The notes beneath the pieces are model-generated. The model saw only the letters and a program-made list of their open reading frames with translations, had not been told where the DNA came from and did no database searches. DNA of 64,000 bases from Erinaceus europaeus (taxonomy: Eukaryota; Chordata; Mammalia; Eulipotyphla; Erinaceidae). Of this stretch, positions 11,988 to 22,264 are shown piece by piece (the stretch's first letter is position 1; every line of letters starts with the position of its first letter). The position numbers and the translations under genes are program-made. The stretch is from the NCBI RefSeq assembly GCF_950295315.1, contig NC_080164.1, forward strand, positions 112,488,447 through 112,552,446. The letters run 5' to 3'.

Positions 11988-12258
11988 TGGGAGGAGGGCG
12001 GTGGCGCAGCGGGTTAAGCCATGTGGCACAAAGCACAAGGACAAACATGAGGATCCTGGTTTGAGCTCCCAGCTCCCCACCTGGAGGGGAGTCGCTTCAC
12101 AGGCGGTGAAGCAGGTCTGCAGGTGTCTATCTTAGTCTCCCCCTCCTCTCCATTTCTCTCTGCCCTATCCAACAATGACAACATTAATAACAACAACAAT
12201 AATCACAACAACAATAAAAAACCAAGGGCAACAAAAAGGAAATAAATAAATATTTAAA
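11988..12258 (+). mobile_element. SINE, gcgggttaag subfamily, near full length
   Basis: 'gaggagggcggtggcgcagcgggttaagc...' to 'aaaaggaaataaataaat'. Flanks share actaatag-like ends, a probable duplication. Confidence 0.88.
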
Positions 12259-12264
12259 AAAACT

Positions 12265-12770
12265 AATAGTTAAGGCTGTATGCTCAGGTCAAGAGAAGTT
12301 CTTAAGTACTATTCATACACTGAAATTATCTACAAAATACAAACTGTCTCATCACTATTATTATATTAGATGCCTGGAAAATTTAAATATTATAAAACTA
12401 CACATATTTCTTTTTACAAATTTTTAATTTCTGTGTTTCCAAAGCACTGTAAACTAACTCAAAACACTCTGCAGAAAAACATAAATTTCCCTGAAAATTT
12501 CTTTCCCCCATTTATTTTCAGCCTTCCTGAACACAAGTGCTATTGAAAAGTAGATCTGTCACTGTCTTTTTTGCTTACCCAGGCTTTCACTCATGGGAAC
12601 ATCCAGAGACTGAGTTTATCTCTGAATTGGACATTTATTCTGAAACCTTTCATACCCACTGTTGCAATGGTTCTGGAAATGGTGGGTATAATTTGTGGCA
12701 GGATTTTATTTTTCTCATCTGGCAAAACCAATGTTATTCATATAGAACTTTCTCAACATACTCCCCTTCC
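12265..12770. other. No feature recognised
   Basis: AT-rich DNA. The small + strand open frames at 12537-12840 have no recognisable similarity and run into a SINE. Confidence 0.55.
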
Positions 12771-12771
12771 C

Positions 12772-12990
12772 CCCCTTTTTTGTTGCCCTTGTTGTTGGGC
12801 TTATTGTAGTTGTTATTGTTGTCAGAGCTGTTGTTGTTAGATAGGCCAGAGAGAAATGGAGAGAGGAGGGGAAGACAGAGAGGAGGAGAGAAAGACACCT
12901 GTAGACCTGCTTCACTGTTTTCGAAGCGACCTCTTGCAAGAAGGGAGCTGGGGGCTCTAACAGGATCCTTATGCTGATCCTTGGACTCCA
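12772..12990 (-). mobile_element. SINE, gcgggttaag subfamily, antisense
   Basis: 'tttttgttgcccttgttgttg...acagagagaaatggagagagg...cacctgtagacctgcttcac...ggatccttatgctg', truncated at the head. Confidence 0.85.
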
Positions 12991-13189
12991 CCTCTTTCAT
13001 CACAGTTGAGGGTGTTTCTGGAGCTCAAAAATATAACCTTTCTCATAATACTAAACTCATCTGAATGTTTTAGAACCTTAGATATTGAACTATCTTTTCT
13101 ATTTGCAAATCCTTCACCTTGGAAAGTTGCACATGTTCACACAGATATTTTGAATGATATCTAGCTGTCCTTGATGATGTTCTATTTTA

Positions 13190-13480
13190 GCTCTCTCTTT
13201 TTTATTATTGATTTAATAATGATCAACAAGGCCATAGGATAAGAGGGGTACAATTCCACACAATTCCCATGATCAGGTTCCATTTCCCATCCCCTGCATT
13301 GGAAGTTTTCCTGTTCTTTATTCCCCTGGGAGTATGGACCCAGGATCATTATGGGGTGCAGAAGGTGGGAGGTTTGGCTTCTGTAATTGCTTCCTCACTG
13401 AACATGAGTGTTGGCAGGTCGATCCATACTCTCAACCTGTTTCTGTCTTTCCCTAGTGCAAAGCTGCACATGTTCACACA
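13190..13480 (-). mobile_element. L1 3' UTR fragment (long-UTR type), antisense
   Basis: Matches the tail-proximal 3' UTR of the L1 at 23.84 kb ('ggggtacaattccacacaattccca...ggtctggcttctgtaattgcttcc'). Confidence 0.85.
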
Positions 13481-13495
13481 GTGGGACTAATTTTG

Positions 13496-13662
13496 TTGTT
13501 GTTGTTGTTGTTGTTGTTAAGTGTTAGCTTTACTCCACTGTGGTCTGAGAAGGTGCTTGGGATGATTTCAATGCTCTTGAATGTGTTGATACTGTCTTTG
13601 TGGCCTAACATGTGGTCCTGTCCTTGAGGATGTGCTGTGTGGATTGGAAAAGAATGTGTATT
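13496..13662 (-). mobile_element. L1 ORF2 fragment, antisense, after a (TTG)n run
   Basis: 'tactccactgtggtctgagaagg...acatgtggtcctgtccttgag...gaaaagaatgtgta' is typical antisense L1 ORF2. Preceded by nine TTG units. Confidence 0.7.
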
Positions 13663-13830
13663 CCAAGGAGCCAGGAGGTAGTGCACTGGGTTAAGCACAC
13701 ATAGCAGGAAGACAAGGACTAGCTCAAGGATCCCTGTTTGAATCCCAGGCTCCCAGCTGGTTGGGTCACTTCATGAGTGGTGAAGCAGGTCTGGTGTTTC
13801 CTTTCTATCTCCCTCTACACATCAATGTCT
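13662..13830 (+). mobile_element. SINE, main family, degenerate
   Basis: 'aggaggtagtgcactgggttaagcacac...gtttgaatcccaggc...gtggtgaagcaggtct'. Confidence 0.75.
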
Positions 13831-13871
13831 ACCCTCACCCAGGGATCCGAGCTGAGCCTTGCTGAGGATTC

Positions 13872-13872
13872 T

Positions 13873-13912
<40 letters not shown>
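13872..13912. repeat. (TG)n microsatellite
   Basis: About 20 TG units in a nearly uninterrupted run. Confidence 0.95.
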
Positions 13913-13913
<1 letters not shown>

Positions 13914-14039
13914 ATCCGCATGTTGGTGTGATCTGAGCACAGCTGCTTTACCTCAGCCCTGAAATAAGGTGAAAACTTGTTAAGTAATGCAGAAAAAAAA
14001 TGTCTGGAAGCCTGCTGTGCACATTTAAAAGTCTGGGAA

Positions 14040-14161
14040 GGTGAGAGAGGGAGAGAGAGAGAGAAGAAGAAAGACAGAGGGATATGTTGTGAGTGTGTGT
14101 CTGTGTGTTGGAGGGTGTGTGTTTTGATGTGAGTGTGTGTATGTGTTTTGGTGTGAGTATG

Positions 14162-14194
<33 letters not shown>

Positions 14195-14272
14195 GGTCCA
14201 ATGGAGGCTTGAAGGGAGGCACCTGCAAGGTGATTAACTATGTGTCTGTGTGTGGTATGGTGTGTATTATGA

Positions 14273-14303
<31 letters not shown>

Positions 14304-14560
14304 ATGGAGAATGTGGGGTCGAAGCTTGAAGGAAGGTCCCAGGAAGATGAGTAACTGTGTTTGTGTTAGGTTTGGTGTAGTGTGTGTGGTGTGGTGTGTA
14401 TAAGTGTATATACAGTTTGAAGGGAACCCCCAGAAGGATGAGTGTGTGTGTGGTGTGGTGTGTGAGTGTGTAGATGGTGTGTGGTGTGTAAGTGTGTGCA
14501 CTGTGCAGCTGGAGTGGGGGCTTGAAGGAAAGCCACAGGATGGTGAGTAACTGCAGACTC
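14040..14560. repeat. TG-rich degenerate minisatellite upstream of SNCA
   Basis: At least four spaced units of about 100 bp, each made of a TG-rich stretch followed by a 'gcttgaaggaaggyccaggaagatgagtaact'-like segment (around 14205-14240, 14320-14356, 14416-14442 and 14520-14553). The TG parts vary in length. It lies about 1.3-1.8 kb before the end of exon 1. Long open frames here, such as the His/Thr-rich antisense one, are repeat artefacts. Confidence 0.85.
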
Positions 14561-14677
14561 TTCCAGAAGGGGCAGGGCCAAAGTGCTGGGGACATTTGGG
14601 AATGCTAACTAGGCAATGTGTTTTCCCAACCTGGGACTGAGGTCTAGAGAGAAAAATTTATTTGAAGGACGAAAAAC

Positions 14678-14682
<5 letters not shown>

Positions 14683-14714
<32 letters not shown>

Positions 14715-14718
14715 TAAA
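14683..14718. repeat. (TA)n microsatellite
   Basis: About 14 TA units then catatata. Confidence 0.92.
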
Positions 14719-14989
14719 TTATATACTATATATGTAGAAAAAGAAACAAACCTTACAGTTGCAGGTTTCCACTGCTGGGTAAGATTTATTCCTTATCTGA
14801 TGAGAGCCTCCAGCCCCCTCCTCCGCCTCCCCCCAAGCCCTGGTTGGAGGAGAAGGTGGTGCTAGTGAGACTGGTGGGGGGTGAGCGCCTGTGGCAGCAC
14901 ACTCCCCACCCTGCCCCGCCTCCCCTTGGAAACTCATTAACTCTTCCGGTCCATTGCACCTGTGGTAGGCTGGGGGCTGGGCGGCTGGG

Positions 14990-15300
14990 GGGCGGGAGGG
15001 GGCTGAGGGAGGTGCTAGGAGGATCTGGGGAGGTGCTAAGGCGGTTCTGGAGGGTGCTGGGGGAAGCGCTGGGGGTGTTGTGTGTGTGTGTGTGTGTGGG
15101 GGGGGCGCTGTGGGCTACTGAAGAAGTGCCGGGAGTTCTGAAGGGGTTCTGAGGGGCTTCTGGGAGTGCTGAGGATCTTTGGAGGGCTCTGAGGGTTGCT
15201 GAGGGGGTGGTAGGGGATGCTGGGGTGCACTGAAGGATGCTTTGGGGTGCTGGGGGTCTTTGGGGGGTATCCTGGGGGTGCTTGAGAGTGCAGGAGTTGT
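14990..15300. repeat. G-rich degenerate minisatellite just before the SNCA promoter
   Basis: Irregular tandem units built on 'gtgctgggg' and 'ttctgagggg' with spacing of roughly 12-25 bp, interrupted by a (TG)n-(G)n block (15078-15106). The G strand is the + strand. Open frames on both strands here (for example the Pro/Ser/His-rich antisense ones) follow from the repeat. Confidence 0.85.
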
Positions 15301-15658
15301 TAAGAACAGAGGCTTTGGAAACAAAGGCGCCCTGTGGATGTGGTGGTGGGGGGATCCTGCGCCCCTCTCAGCTGCGGATACCCTCCCCAAGCCGCTTGGT
15401 CCCAGGTGCTCCAGCCTTTGGAATCTGCTGCTTTAAAGTGGGGAGGATGTCCCTCAAAAGGAACTAGAGGGACGGACGGAGAGGGAAAGAGGGAAGCAGG
15501 CAGGATAGCACAGAGGTGGTGACATCCACCCGGGTCCTCCTGCTTGTGGCGGCTAGAACATTCCCCCTTCCGAATTTGGGGTTCAGCCTGCTCGCTCCTG
15601 AGGGCTCCTGGGGGTGGGGGCGGGGCCCAGTCTGCGTGCCCTGAGCTCGCCTGAGTAA

Positions 15659-15850
15659 TTGGTGGGAGGAAGAGGACAGGGGGAGGGGGCTGCGGGAGGA
15701 GGAAAAGAGGGAGATGAGACGCAGGAGGAGGGAGGGAGGAGCGGGCGAAGGCAGAAGGAGGAGGGCGAGAGTAGGGAGGGGGGAGAGGAGGAGGGCGGGA
15801 GCAGGGAGGGGGGGAGAGGAGGAGGGAGGAGCAGCACCAGCAGGGGACCG
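15659..15850 (+). repeat. Purine-rich (GGA/GGGA) tract in promoter and exon 1
   Basis: About 190 nt are almost pure purine on the + strand with many runs of three or more G, for example near 15679-15692, 15776-15783 and 15808-15816. Such a strand can form G-quadruplexes in DNA or in the 5' UTR RNA, and the duplex could form triplex DNA. The long open frames across it on both strands are products of this base composition, not genes. Confidence 0.8.
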
Positions 15851-15890
15851 GGAGCGGGGCTGGCGACGAAGCGAGGCGACGCAGGCACAG
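15660..15890 (+). other. SNCA: SNCA exon 1, 5' UTR (3' end firm, 5' end approximate)
   Basis: The 3' boundary is set by a donor at 15891 (cacag|gtgcgtgctg). The last about 30 nt (ggcgacgaagcgaggcgacg and following) resemble the end of human SNCA exon 1, which also finishes just before gtgcgtgcgg. Upstream is a GGAGGA-rich purine tract like the human 5' UTR. The exon is untranslated. The 5' end given here is arbitrary within the purine block, because SNCA has several transcription starts in other mammals. Confidence 0.65.
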
Positions 15891-17156
15891 GTGCGTGCTG
15901 GTCCGAGAGCCACGGGGAACCCTTCGCGCCCCCTGCACCCCCTGGACTCTCTGCCTCTGTCTCTGTCTGTCTCTGTCACTCCCCCTCCCCTGGGGACCAG
16001 GTGCACGGGGTTCTGCTCCACCTGCCGGTTTGTGGTCTCCAGCAGAGCTGGGGAGGGGAGGTTGTCAAGAACACTGAAGTGTAGAGATCTGGAAAGCAGA
16101 GCCACGCAGGTACCTGTGGCTCCGGAGCCCACAGGTGGCAGCGAACTCTTGGGCCCAGGAGGAGGTCGGGGCTGCTGGAGACCCCCGCCTGTGCCCCCCC
16201 CCCAGTCTCTGGGTGCTGGCCCCTCCCTTTGGCTGGGCGTCCTCCGGGTCTCCGGAGCCACGTAGGTGAGCCTGGGCTGCTCCCCCTCCGGCAGCGTGAG
16301 CAGGCAACCCTAGACTGCAGCTCCCAGCCCTTAGCCCCTTCACACCTGGGCACAGGGCCTCCTTCTCCAGGGATAGGCACCAAGTGGGCAGGTGAACACA
16401 GACCCAGCTGCCAACTCTCATCCCCTTCACCTTTGGTCCTGGTCTCCCTCCCTGAGGACCAAGCGGCATGTGGCCTGGGCTGGTTAACAGGTGCAGGTCT
16501 TCTGGGTGTGTGTGTGGGGGGTGGGGGGGCTGGCACCAGCTGAGGAGTTCTCGGATGGTAAGGGGTTGGCAGGGGCAGTGGCGGGTGATTCTGGCCAGGG
16601 AGAGGTGAGGGTGGATTTGCTCCTGGCTAGTGGTCCAGCCACACCCAGAGTGAATAGTCCTCTATTTCCATCCTCTCTCTTACCCCCTCAATCTCTCTCT
16701 CTCCCTCCCTCCCACTTTTCTCTTCTTCCCAGCTCTCTCTCCCTCCCTCTCTCCAACCTGCTAGTTCTCCTATGGGGTGCTTTAGGGCCCTTAGCTCTAT
16801 TTCTTTCCCGTGACCCTCTCTCCTTCCTCAGAGGGACTTCTCGCACTTGTCCCCCAAAATGTGGTGGACTTTGCAAGTCACTGCACTTGGAGGGCATTGT
16901 AGGAGCAGCTCAGAAGATCTCCCTGATCCTGATCCCTGTTTAGGCTCCTAGGCATCTTGCCAAGATGGATGGTTAACATCTATGCCAACCCTGCAAAGTA
17001 AGGTTTCAAAGCTGTCTGCTCAGCTGTTGAAATGAAGGTTTTCTAAAACCTCATTCTTAGGAGGACAGGGAGGGAGGGTCCTGACAGTTTTACAGGGCTT
17101 TTCAATCCCCTTGCAGTTCTCTGGTTCTCACTGCCAGTCTGTCTTGTGCCCCTCAG
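15891..17156 (+). other. SNCA: SNCA intron 1
   Basis: A 1266-bp GT-AG intron, close to the size in human. It is GC-rich in its first 700 bp with a mixed GT/G-run block (16503-16530) and CT-rich stretches (16670-16760). It carries no SINE or L1, unlike the rest of the window, which suggests functional constraint. Human intron 1 is a known regulatory region of SNCA. I could not pick out individual factor sites with confidence. Confidence 0.8.
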
Positions 17157-17360
<204 letters not shown>

Positions 17361-17517
17361 TGATGCTCTCCACACTCTTTTAGCTCCCTGGTTCATGTCT
17401 GCTTCATGGCTTGTTGACAGGAAGGGCTGATTCACAGGTGACTGGGTCAGTTAGATGGGCATGTCTGATCTGCACTGAGAGGACTGCTCCTCTTTTGTTT
17501 TCCATACTATGTGTTTA

Positions 17518-17672
17518 TGATTTATTTTTATTTGATAGGACAGAGAGAAATTGAGGGAGAGGGAAGGGAGAGACACCTGCAGCCCTGCTTCACCACTCAG
17601 GAAGCCTCCCCTTCCCTTCCCCCCAGCAGGTGGGGTATAATATATATATATGCATATATATATATGCATAAC
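17518..17672 (-). mobile_element. SINE, main family, antisense, truncated by a TA repeat
   Basis: 'ttttatttgataggacagagagaaattgaggg...cacctgcagccctgcttcaccactc...gcaggtgggg' then (TA)n with gcatat (17637-17672). Confidence 0.8.
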
Positions 17673-18466
17673 TATTATTATCTACCCTCTGCATATTTTT
17701 AAAGAATATTTTGGTGGGGGTTGACAAAATAATTAGTAAGAAAAGCAAATAAAATAGTGGTATACAAAATTAAGAGATTTCAGGGGTACAGTTGCACATT
17801 TGGAAATGTGTGTGAGTCACTGTACCCACTGCCTTGGTTCTGTGCCCTCCTCCCTTCAACCATAGCTGTTGCCAAGTCTATGAGAGAGTTTGAGTACTTG
17901 TTTTTATTTATTTATTTTGCAAGTTTGCTTTAGTTTTCTGCACTCCACTGATGAGTGAAGCTACTCTGAAATTATCTTTCACCTCTTAATTTCACTGAGT
18001 ATAGACCCCTCCGTCTGTTTGGTACTGAGGAAGTAATCCTATCTTTTTTTTTGACTGACAAGTAGAATTCCATTTTATAAATATATATATATCCCATAAC
18101 ATCTTTATTCAGCCATTTGCTATTGGGTACTTTGATTGCATCTAAATTTTGGCTGCAGTGAGTAGAGAAACTATGAACACAGGTGAATACATCCATTCAA
18201 AGTGGTGCTTTCATGTCTTTAGGCTCAGACATGAAATTTTGTTGGATCAGAAGGTATTTTCACTTTCATTTATTCAGAAATTCTCCATCCTGATTCCTAT
18301 AGGAGCTGTAGCAGTTTGCATTCCCACCAGCAATGTCCCAGTGTTCCTTCTACCCCATGTCTTCCCCAACAATTGTCATTTCCTGCTTTGTTGATGTGTA
18401 CTGTTTTCCCTTGTGTAAAGTGGAACCATGATGTGTTTTAACTACCATTATGTTATTACTGTTATT

Positions 18467-18580
18467 TGAACCAGAGCAAGCTCAGTTCTGGTTTATGGTG
18501 GTTTCAGGTAATGACACTGGGGCTTTTCATCCTCAGTCATGAAAATCTGCTATGTGAGTCACTATGTTACCTCATTGGCT
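18467..18580 (-). mobile_element. SINE, 'agactctcatgcctgaggctc' family, antisense, diverged
   Basis: 'aaccagagcaagctcagttctggtttatggtgg...cctcagtcatgaaaatc'. Confidence 0.65.
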
Positions 18581-18819
18581 AGCAGCATGGTTTTAACTTG
18601 CATTTTTATATGTCTGTGAACCATGTGTATCACTTCTTTAGAAAACAATCTATCCGTATACTTCCCCACTTTTTAATTTGGGCTGCTTTCTGTTATATTG
18701 CTGAACTGTATGACTTTTTAGAATATATTTTTATTATCAATTCCCAGTCACTTGTATGACATGCAGATATCTTCTCCCAATTCCTAGGCTGCCATCTGTC
18801 CTTGTGGAAGCTTATTTTT

Positions 18820-18988
18820 TAGATACATATTTTATTTATTTTTACTTTTATGAGAGAAATACAGAGAGAAAACACACAGAGAAACACCAGAGCTGTGGCT
18901 GATGGTGATGCTAATGTTTGGATCTGGGACTTTAGAACCTCAGGCAAGAAAGTCTTTTGCAAAACCACTGTGCTGTCTCCCCAGTACT
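18820..18988 (-). mobile_element. SINE, same family, antisense, long form
   Basis: 'tttatttatttttac...gagagaaatacagag...accagagctgtggctgatggtg...caggcaagaaagtc'. Confidence 0.75.
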
Positions 18989-18989
18989 A

Positions 18990-19130
18990 TTATTATTGTT
19001 ATTATTATTATTTTCCCCAGAGTGCTGCTCAGCTCTGGCTTATGGTGGTGCTGGGGATTGAATCTGGGAGCTTAGAGCCTCAGGCAAATGAGTCATTTGG
19101 AATACCCTTATGCTGTCTCCCTTGCCCCTG
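18990..19130 (-). mobile_element. SINE, same family, antisense
   Basis: Directly follows the previous copy after a (TTA)n stretch: 'agagtgctgctcagctctggcttatggtggtgc...'. Confidence 0.85.
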
Positions 19131-19189
19131 GTGCCAATTTCTTTAGATATCTAGGGGCTTCATAATCTGATCTAAGCACATTTTTTTAA

Positions 19190-19426
19190 AGGTTAACTTT
19201 TTTATTGTTGTAGTTATTATTGTTGTTGGATAGTACAGAGAGAAACGGAGACAGGAGGGGAAGACGGGGGGGGGGGGGGAGAAAGATAGACACCTGCAGA
19301 CCTGCTTCACCACTTGTTGAAGCAACTCCCATGCAGGTGGGGAGCCAGGAGTACCAGGATCCTTATGCAGGTCCCTGTGCTTTGTGCCACCAGCACTTAA
19401 CCCATTGAGCTACCGCCCGACTCCCC
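19190..19426 (-). mobile_element. SINE, gcgggttaag subfamily, antisense
   Basis: Near full length with a run of G at 19265-19279; ends 'gagctaccgcccgactcccc', the reverse complement of the head. Confidence 0.9.
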
Positions 19427-19831
19427 TGATCTCAGCACATTTACCAGTACTTTTCTGTATTTTCTCTTGCCCATGGGGTTGAATCTCCTAATCTATCATT
19501 GCTTCAGTTCTAACATTCAACTCTTGAATCCATTTTAGGTTCTTCTTGGTGAATGGTAGGTATTTAGTGGTGGTCTAAATTCTATGTGGTAGTTCAGTTT
19601 TCCCAGCACCCTTTATTGAAGAGACTTTCTTTTCCTCATTGAATGGTTTTAATTCCTTTGTAATATATTATATGACCTTGAGTATGTGGGTTTATTTCTA
19701 GGATCTCTGTTCTAGTCATGAATATGTTTTTTTTGTCACAATATCATACTGTTTTAATTACTGTTTCTTTGTAGTATAACTAAAAGTTGGGGAACATTAT
19801 ACCTCCATAAAGTTAATATTTCTTTTTTTAG

Positions 19832-20031
19832 AAATTCTCTTTTTAATTATTTATTATTGGATAGAGACAGAGAGAAACTGAGAGGGAAGGGGGAAAATAG
19901 AGACAGACACCTGCAGCCCTGCTTTACTACTTGTGAAGCTTTCGCTTTGCAGGTGAGTATTAAGGGCTTGAAACTGAGTCCTTGCACATTATAACATATG
20001 TGCTTAATGAGGTGTGCCACCACCTGGCCCT
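19832..20031 (-). mobile_element. SINE, main family, antisense
   Basis: 'attggatagagacagagagaaactgagaggg...cacctgcagccctgctt...gtgccaccacctggccc'. Confidence 0.9.
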
Positions 20032-20455
20032 TCTCCATTTTTCCTTTATCTCATAATTGCTTTTGCTATTCCTGGATTTTGTATTTCCATCCTGTTTTTA
20101 GGGTTATTTGTTTAATATACAAGAAGAATGTCTTTGTGATTTGAATAAAGATCGCATGGAAACTATAGTTTGCTTTGGATAGAATGGCCATATATATACT
20201 GTTTATTCTTCTGATCCCTGAACACAGGGCACTCTGCCATTTCTTTTTTGTCTCTGTTTCATTTAACAATTGTTTATAATTTTCATTGTAAAGGTCTTCC
20301 CCCTCCTTTGCTAGAGTTACTCCAAGATATTTTATCTTTTTAGGTTTAGTTGTAAATGGGATTGGTTCCTTCAGTTCTCTTTCTTCTGACTCATCATTTG
20401 TGTTTAGAAATGCTACAGATTTATGTATATTGATTTCACATGATGCCATTTACTG

Positions 20456-22260
20456 AACTAATAGTTTCGATTTGCTTGAAAAATGCCATTGGGATCTTGG
20501 TAGAGATTGCATTGAAATTGTAGAGTGCCTTTGGTAGAATGGCGATTTTAGCAATGTTCATTTTTCTGACCCAGGAACAAGGAACATTCTTCCACTTCTG
20601 TGTCTCCTTCTCTGTTTCTTCTAACAGTGTCCTATAGTTCTCATTGTAAAGGTCCTATACCTCTTTTGTGAGATTAACCCAAGGTATTTTATTTTAGGGA
20701 GGTTCTATTATAAATGGCATTCAGTTTTTTATTTCTTTTTCCTCTGACTCCCTATTTGTATACAGAAATGCCACAGATTTATGTATGTTGACCTTTTTTA
20801 TTTTATATTTTTAGATTTATTTTATTATCTTTATTTATTTGATAGAGACAACCAGAAATCGAGAGGGAAGGGGGAGATAGAAAGGGAGAGAGACAGAGAG
20901 ACACCTGCAGCCCTGCTTCACCACTCGTGAAGCTTTGCCTCAGCAGGTTGGGACCAGGGGCTTGAACCTGGTTCCTTGCACACTGTAATGTGTACGCTTA
21001 ACCAGGTGTGCCACCACCTGGCCCCTCTATTGACTTTGCATCCTGCTACTCTACTGAATTTATTAATTATTTCCAGTAGCTTTTTGGTGGAGTCTTTGGG
21101 GTTCTCTGGGTATAATATCCTTACCATCAGCAAATAGCAATTGATTTCTTCTCTTCTAGTCTGTGTGCCTTTGACATCTCTTTCTTCTCTGTTTGTAGTG
21201 GTGAGGACCCCGAGAACTATGTTGAATAGCAGTGGAGATAGTGGGCATAGTTGTCTGGGTCCTGATTTTTAAGGGGAAAACTTTCACTTTTTTTCTTCAT
21301 TGAGAATGTTAGCTGTAGGTTTGCTATAAATGTAAATGGTCTTTATTGTGTTGAGGGCTTGTCCTTCTATTCTTCTATTCTGAGTTTCTGGGGGTGGGGT
21401 GGTCTTTATCATAAATGGGTCTTGGATCTTGTCAAGTGTCTTTTTGGCATCAGTTTTATGACTGTGTGATTTTGGTTGATATGAGGAGTTACACTGATTG
21501 ATTTGCGATTGTTGAAATATTCTTGCTTCCAAGGGATAAATCCCACTTGATCTTGGTGAATTATTCTCTTTATATATTGTTGGATTTGATTTGCCAAGAT
21601 CTTGTTCAGGATGTTTGCATCAGTGTTCACCAGGGATATAGGTATATAGTTTTCTTTTCTGGTACAGTCCTTTCCGGCTTTGAAGATCAAAGTGATGTTC
21701 ATCTCATAGAATGCATTTGGTAGTGTTTACCCTTCTTCAATTTTCTGGAATAGCTTGAGGAGAAGAGGTGTTAGCTCTTCTTTGAAAGTCTTACAGAATT
21801 TGTCAGTAGAGCCATCTGGGCCTGGGCCTTCATTCTTGGGAAGATTTTTAATTACTGATTCAATTCTATGCTAGTAATTGGATTGTTTGAACTATGTCCT
21901 TCATTTTGGGTTAGGCTTAACAGTTGGTACGATTCTAGACCCATCACTTCTAGCTTCTAAATTGCCCAATTTATTTCCATGGAAATGTTCATAATATCCA
22001 TGTATGAGTCTTTGTATCTCCCCATCTTCAGTTATAATTTCATCTCTCTTATTCCTGATTGTTTTTTATCATAGCTTTCTCTCTGTCTCTCTTTGGTGAG
22101 TCAAGTCCATGGTTTATCCTTTCAAAGAACCAGCTTTTGGTTTCATTAATCTTTTGAATCATCATTCTGGACTCTATTTCTTTAATTTCTCCTCTGATTT
22201 TGACTATTTCCTTCCTCCTGCTGACTTTTGGGTCTCTTAGTTGCTCCTTTTCTGTCATAG
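20456..22260 (-). mobile_element. Old L1 copy b, antisense (ORF2 reverse transcriptase part)
   Basis: The first 330 bp repeat the same ORF2 segment that ends copy a, so this is a second element. It continues into the reverse transcriptase core (antisense frames at 21284-21702 read [11 protein letters not shown] and QDQVGFIPW). Frameshifted, and interrupted by a SINE at 20.80 kb. Confidence 0.8.
20800..21027 (-). mobile_element. SINE, main family, antisense
   Basis: 'atttatttgatagagacaaccagaaatcgagaggg...gccaccacctggcccc', complete. Confidence 0.92.
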
Positions 22261-22264
22261 CTAT

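Larger units (their letters stand above)
15500..15900 (+). promoter_or_regulatory. SNCA: SNCA promoter, GC-rich and apparently TATA-less
   Basis: The stretch is much richer in G+C than the flank and holds a GC box (gggggcgggg, 15616-15625) of the Sp1 type, followed by a purine-rich block. I see no TATA box. CpGs occur but are not dense, so this would be a weak CpG island. Position directly before the conserved exon 1 donor makes it the likely main promoter. The exact transcription start cannot be read from sequence alone. Confidence 0.7.
17890..20455 (-). mobile_element. Old L1 copy a, antisense (ORF2 3' half)
   Basis: The reverse complement gives diverged ORF2 C-terminal and thumb-like sequence, including IRRINSIYMAILSKANY in an antisense frame at 20066-20449. 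Broken by many frameshifts and by SINEs at 18.47, 18.82, 18.99, 19.19 and 19.83 kb. Confidence 0.8.

Noticed and set aside
13948..14595. Antisense His/Thr-rich frame of 215 codons
   Set aside because: It translates the TG/CA minisatellite and has no family character.
1..15500. Exons of a neighbouring gene such as MMRN1, which lies upstream of SNCA in human
   Set aside because: No sequence with such similarity was recognised; the flank is repeats and AT-rich DNA.
15464..16261. Long antisense open frame (265 codons) and overlapping sense frames across the SNCA promoter
   Set aside because: They exist because the DNA is GC- and purine-rich with few stop codons. They overlap one another on both strands, are Pro/Ser/Arg or Glu/Gly rich, and have no recognisable domain.
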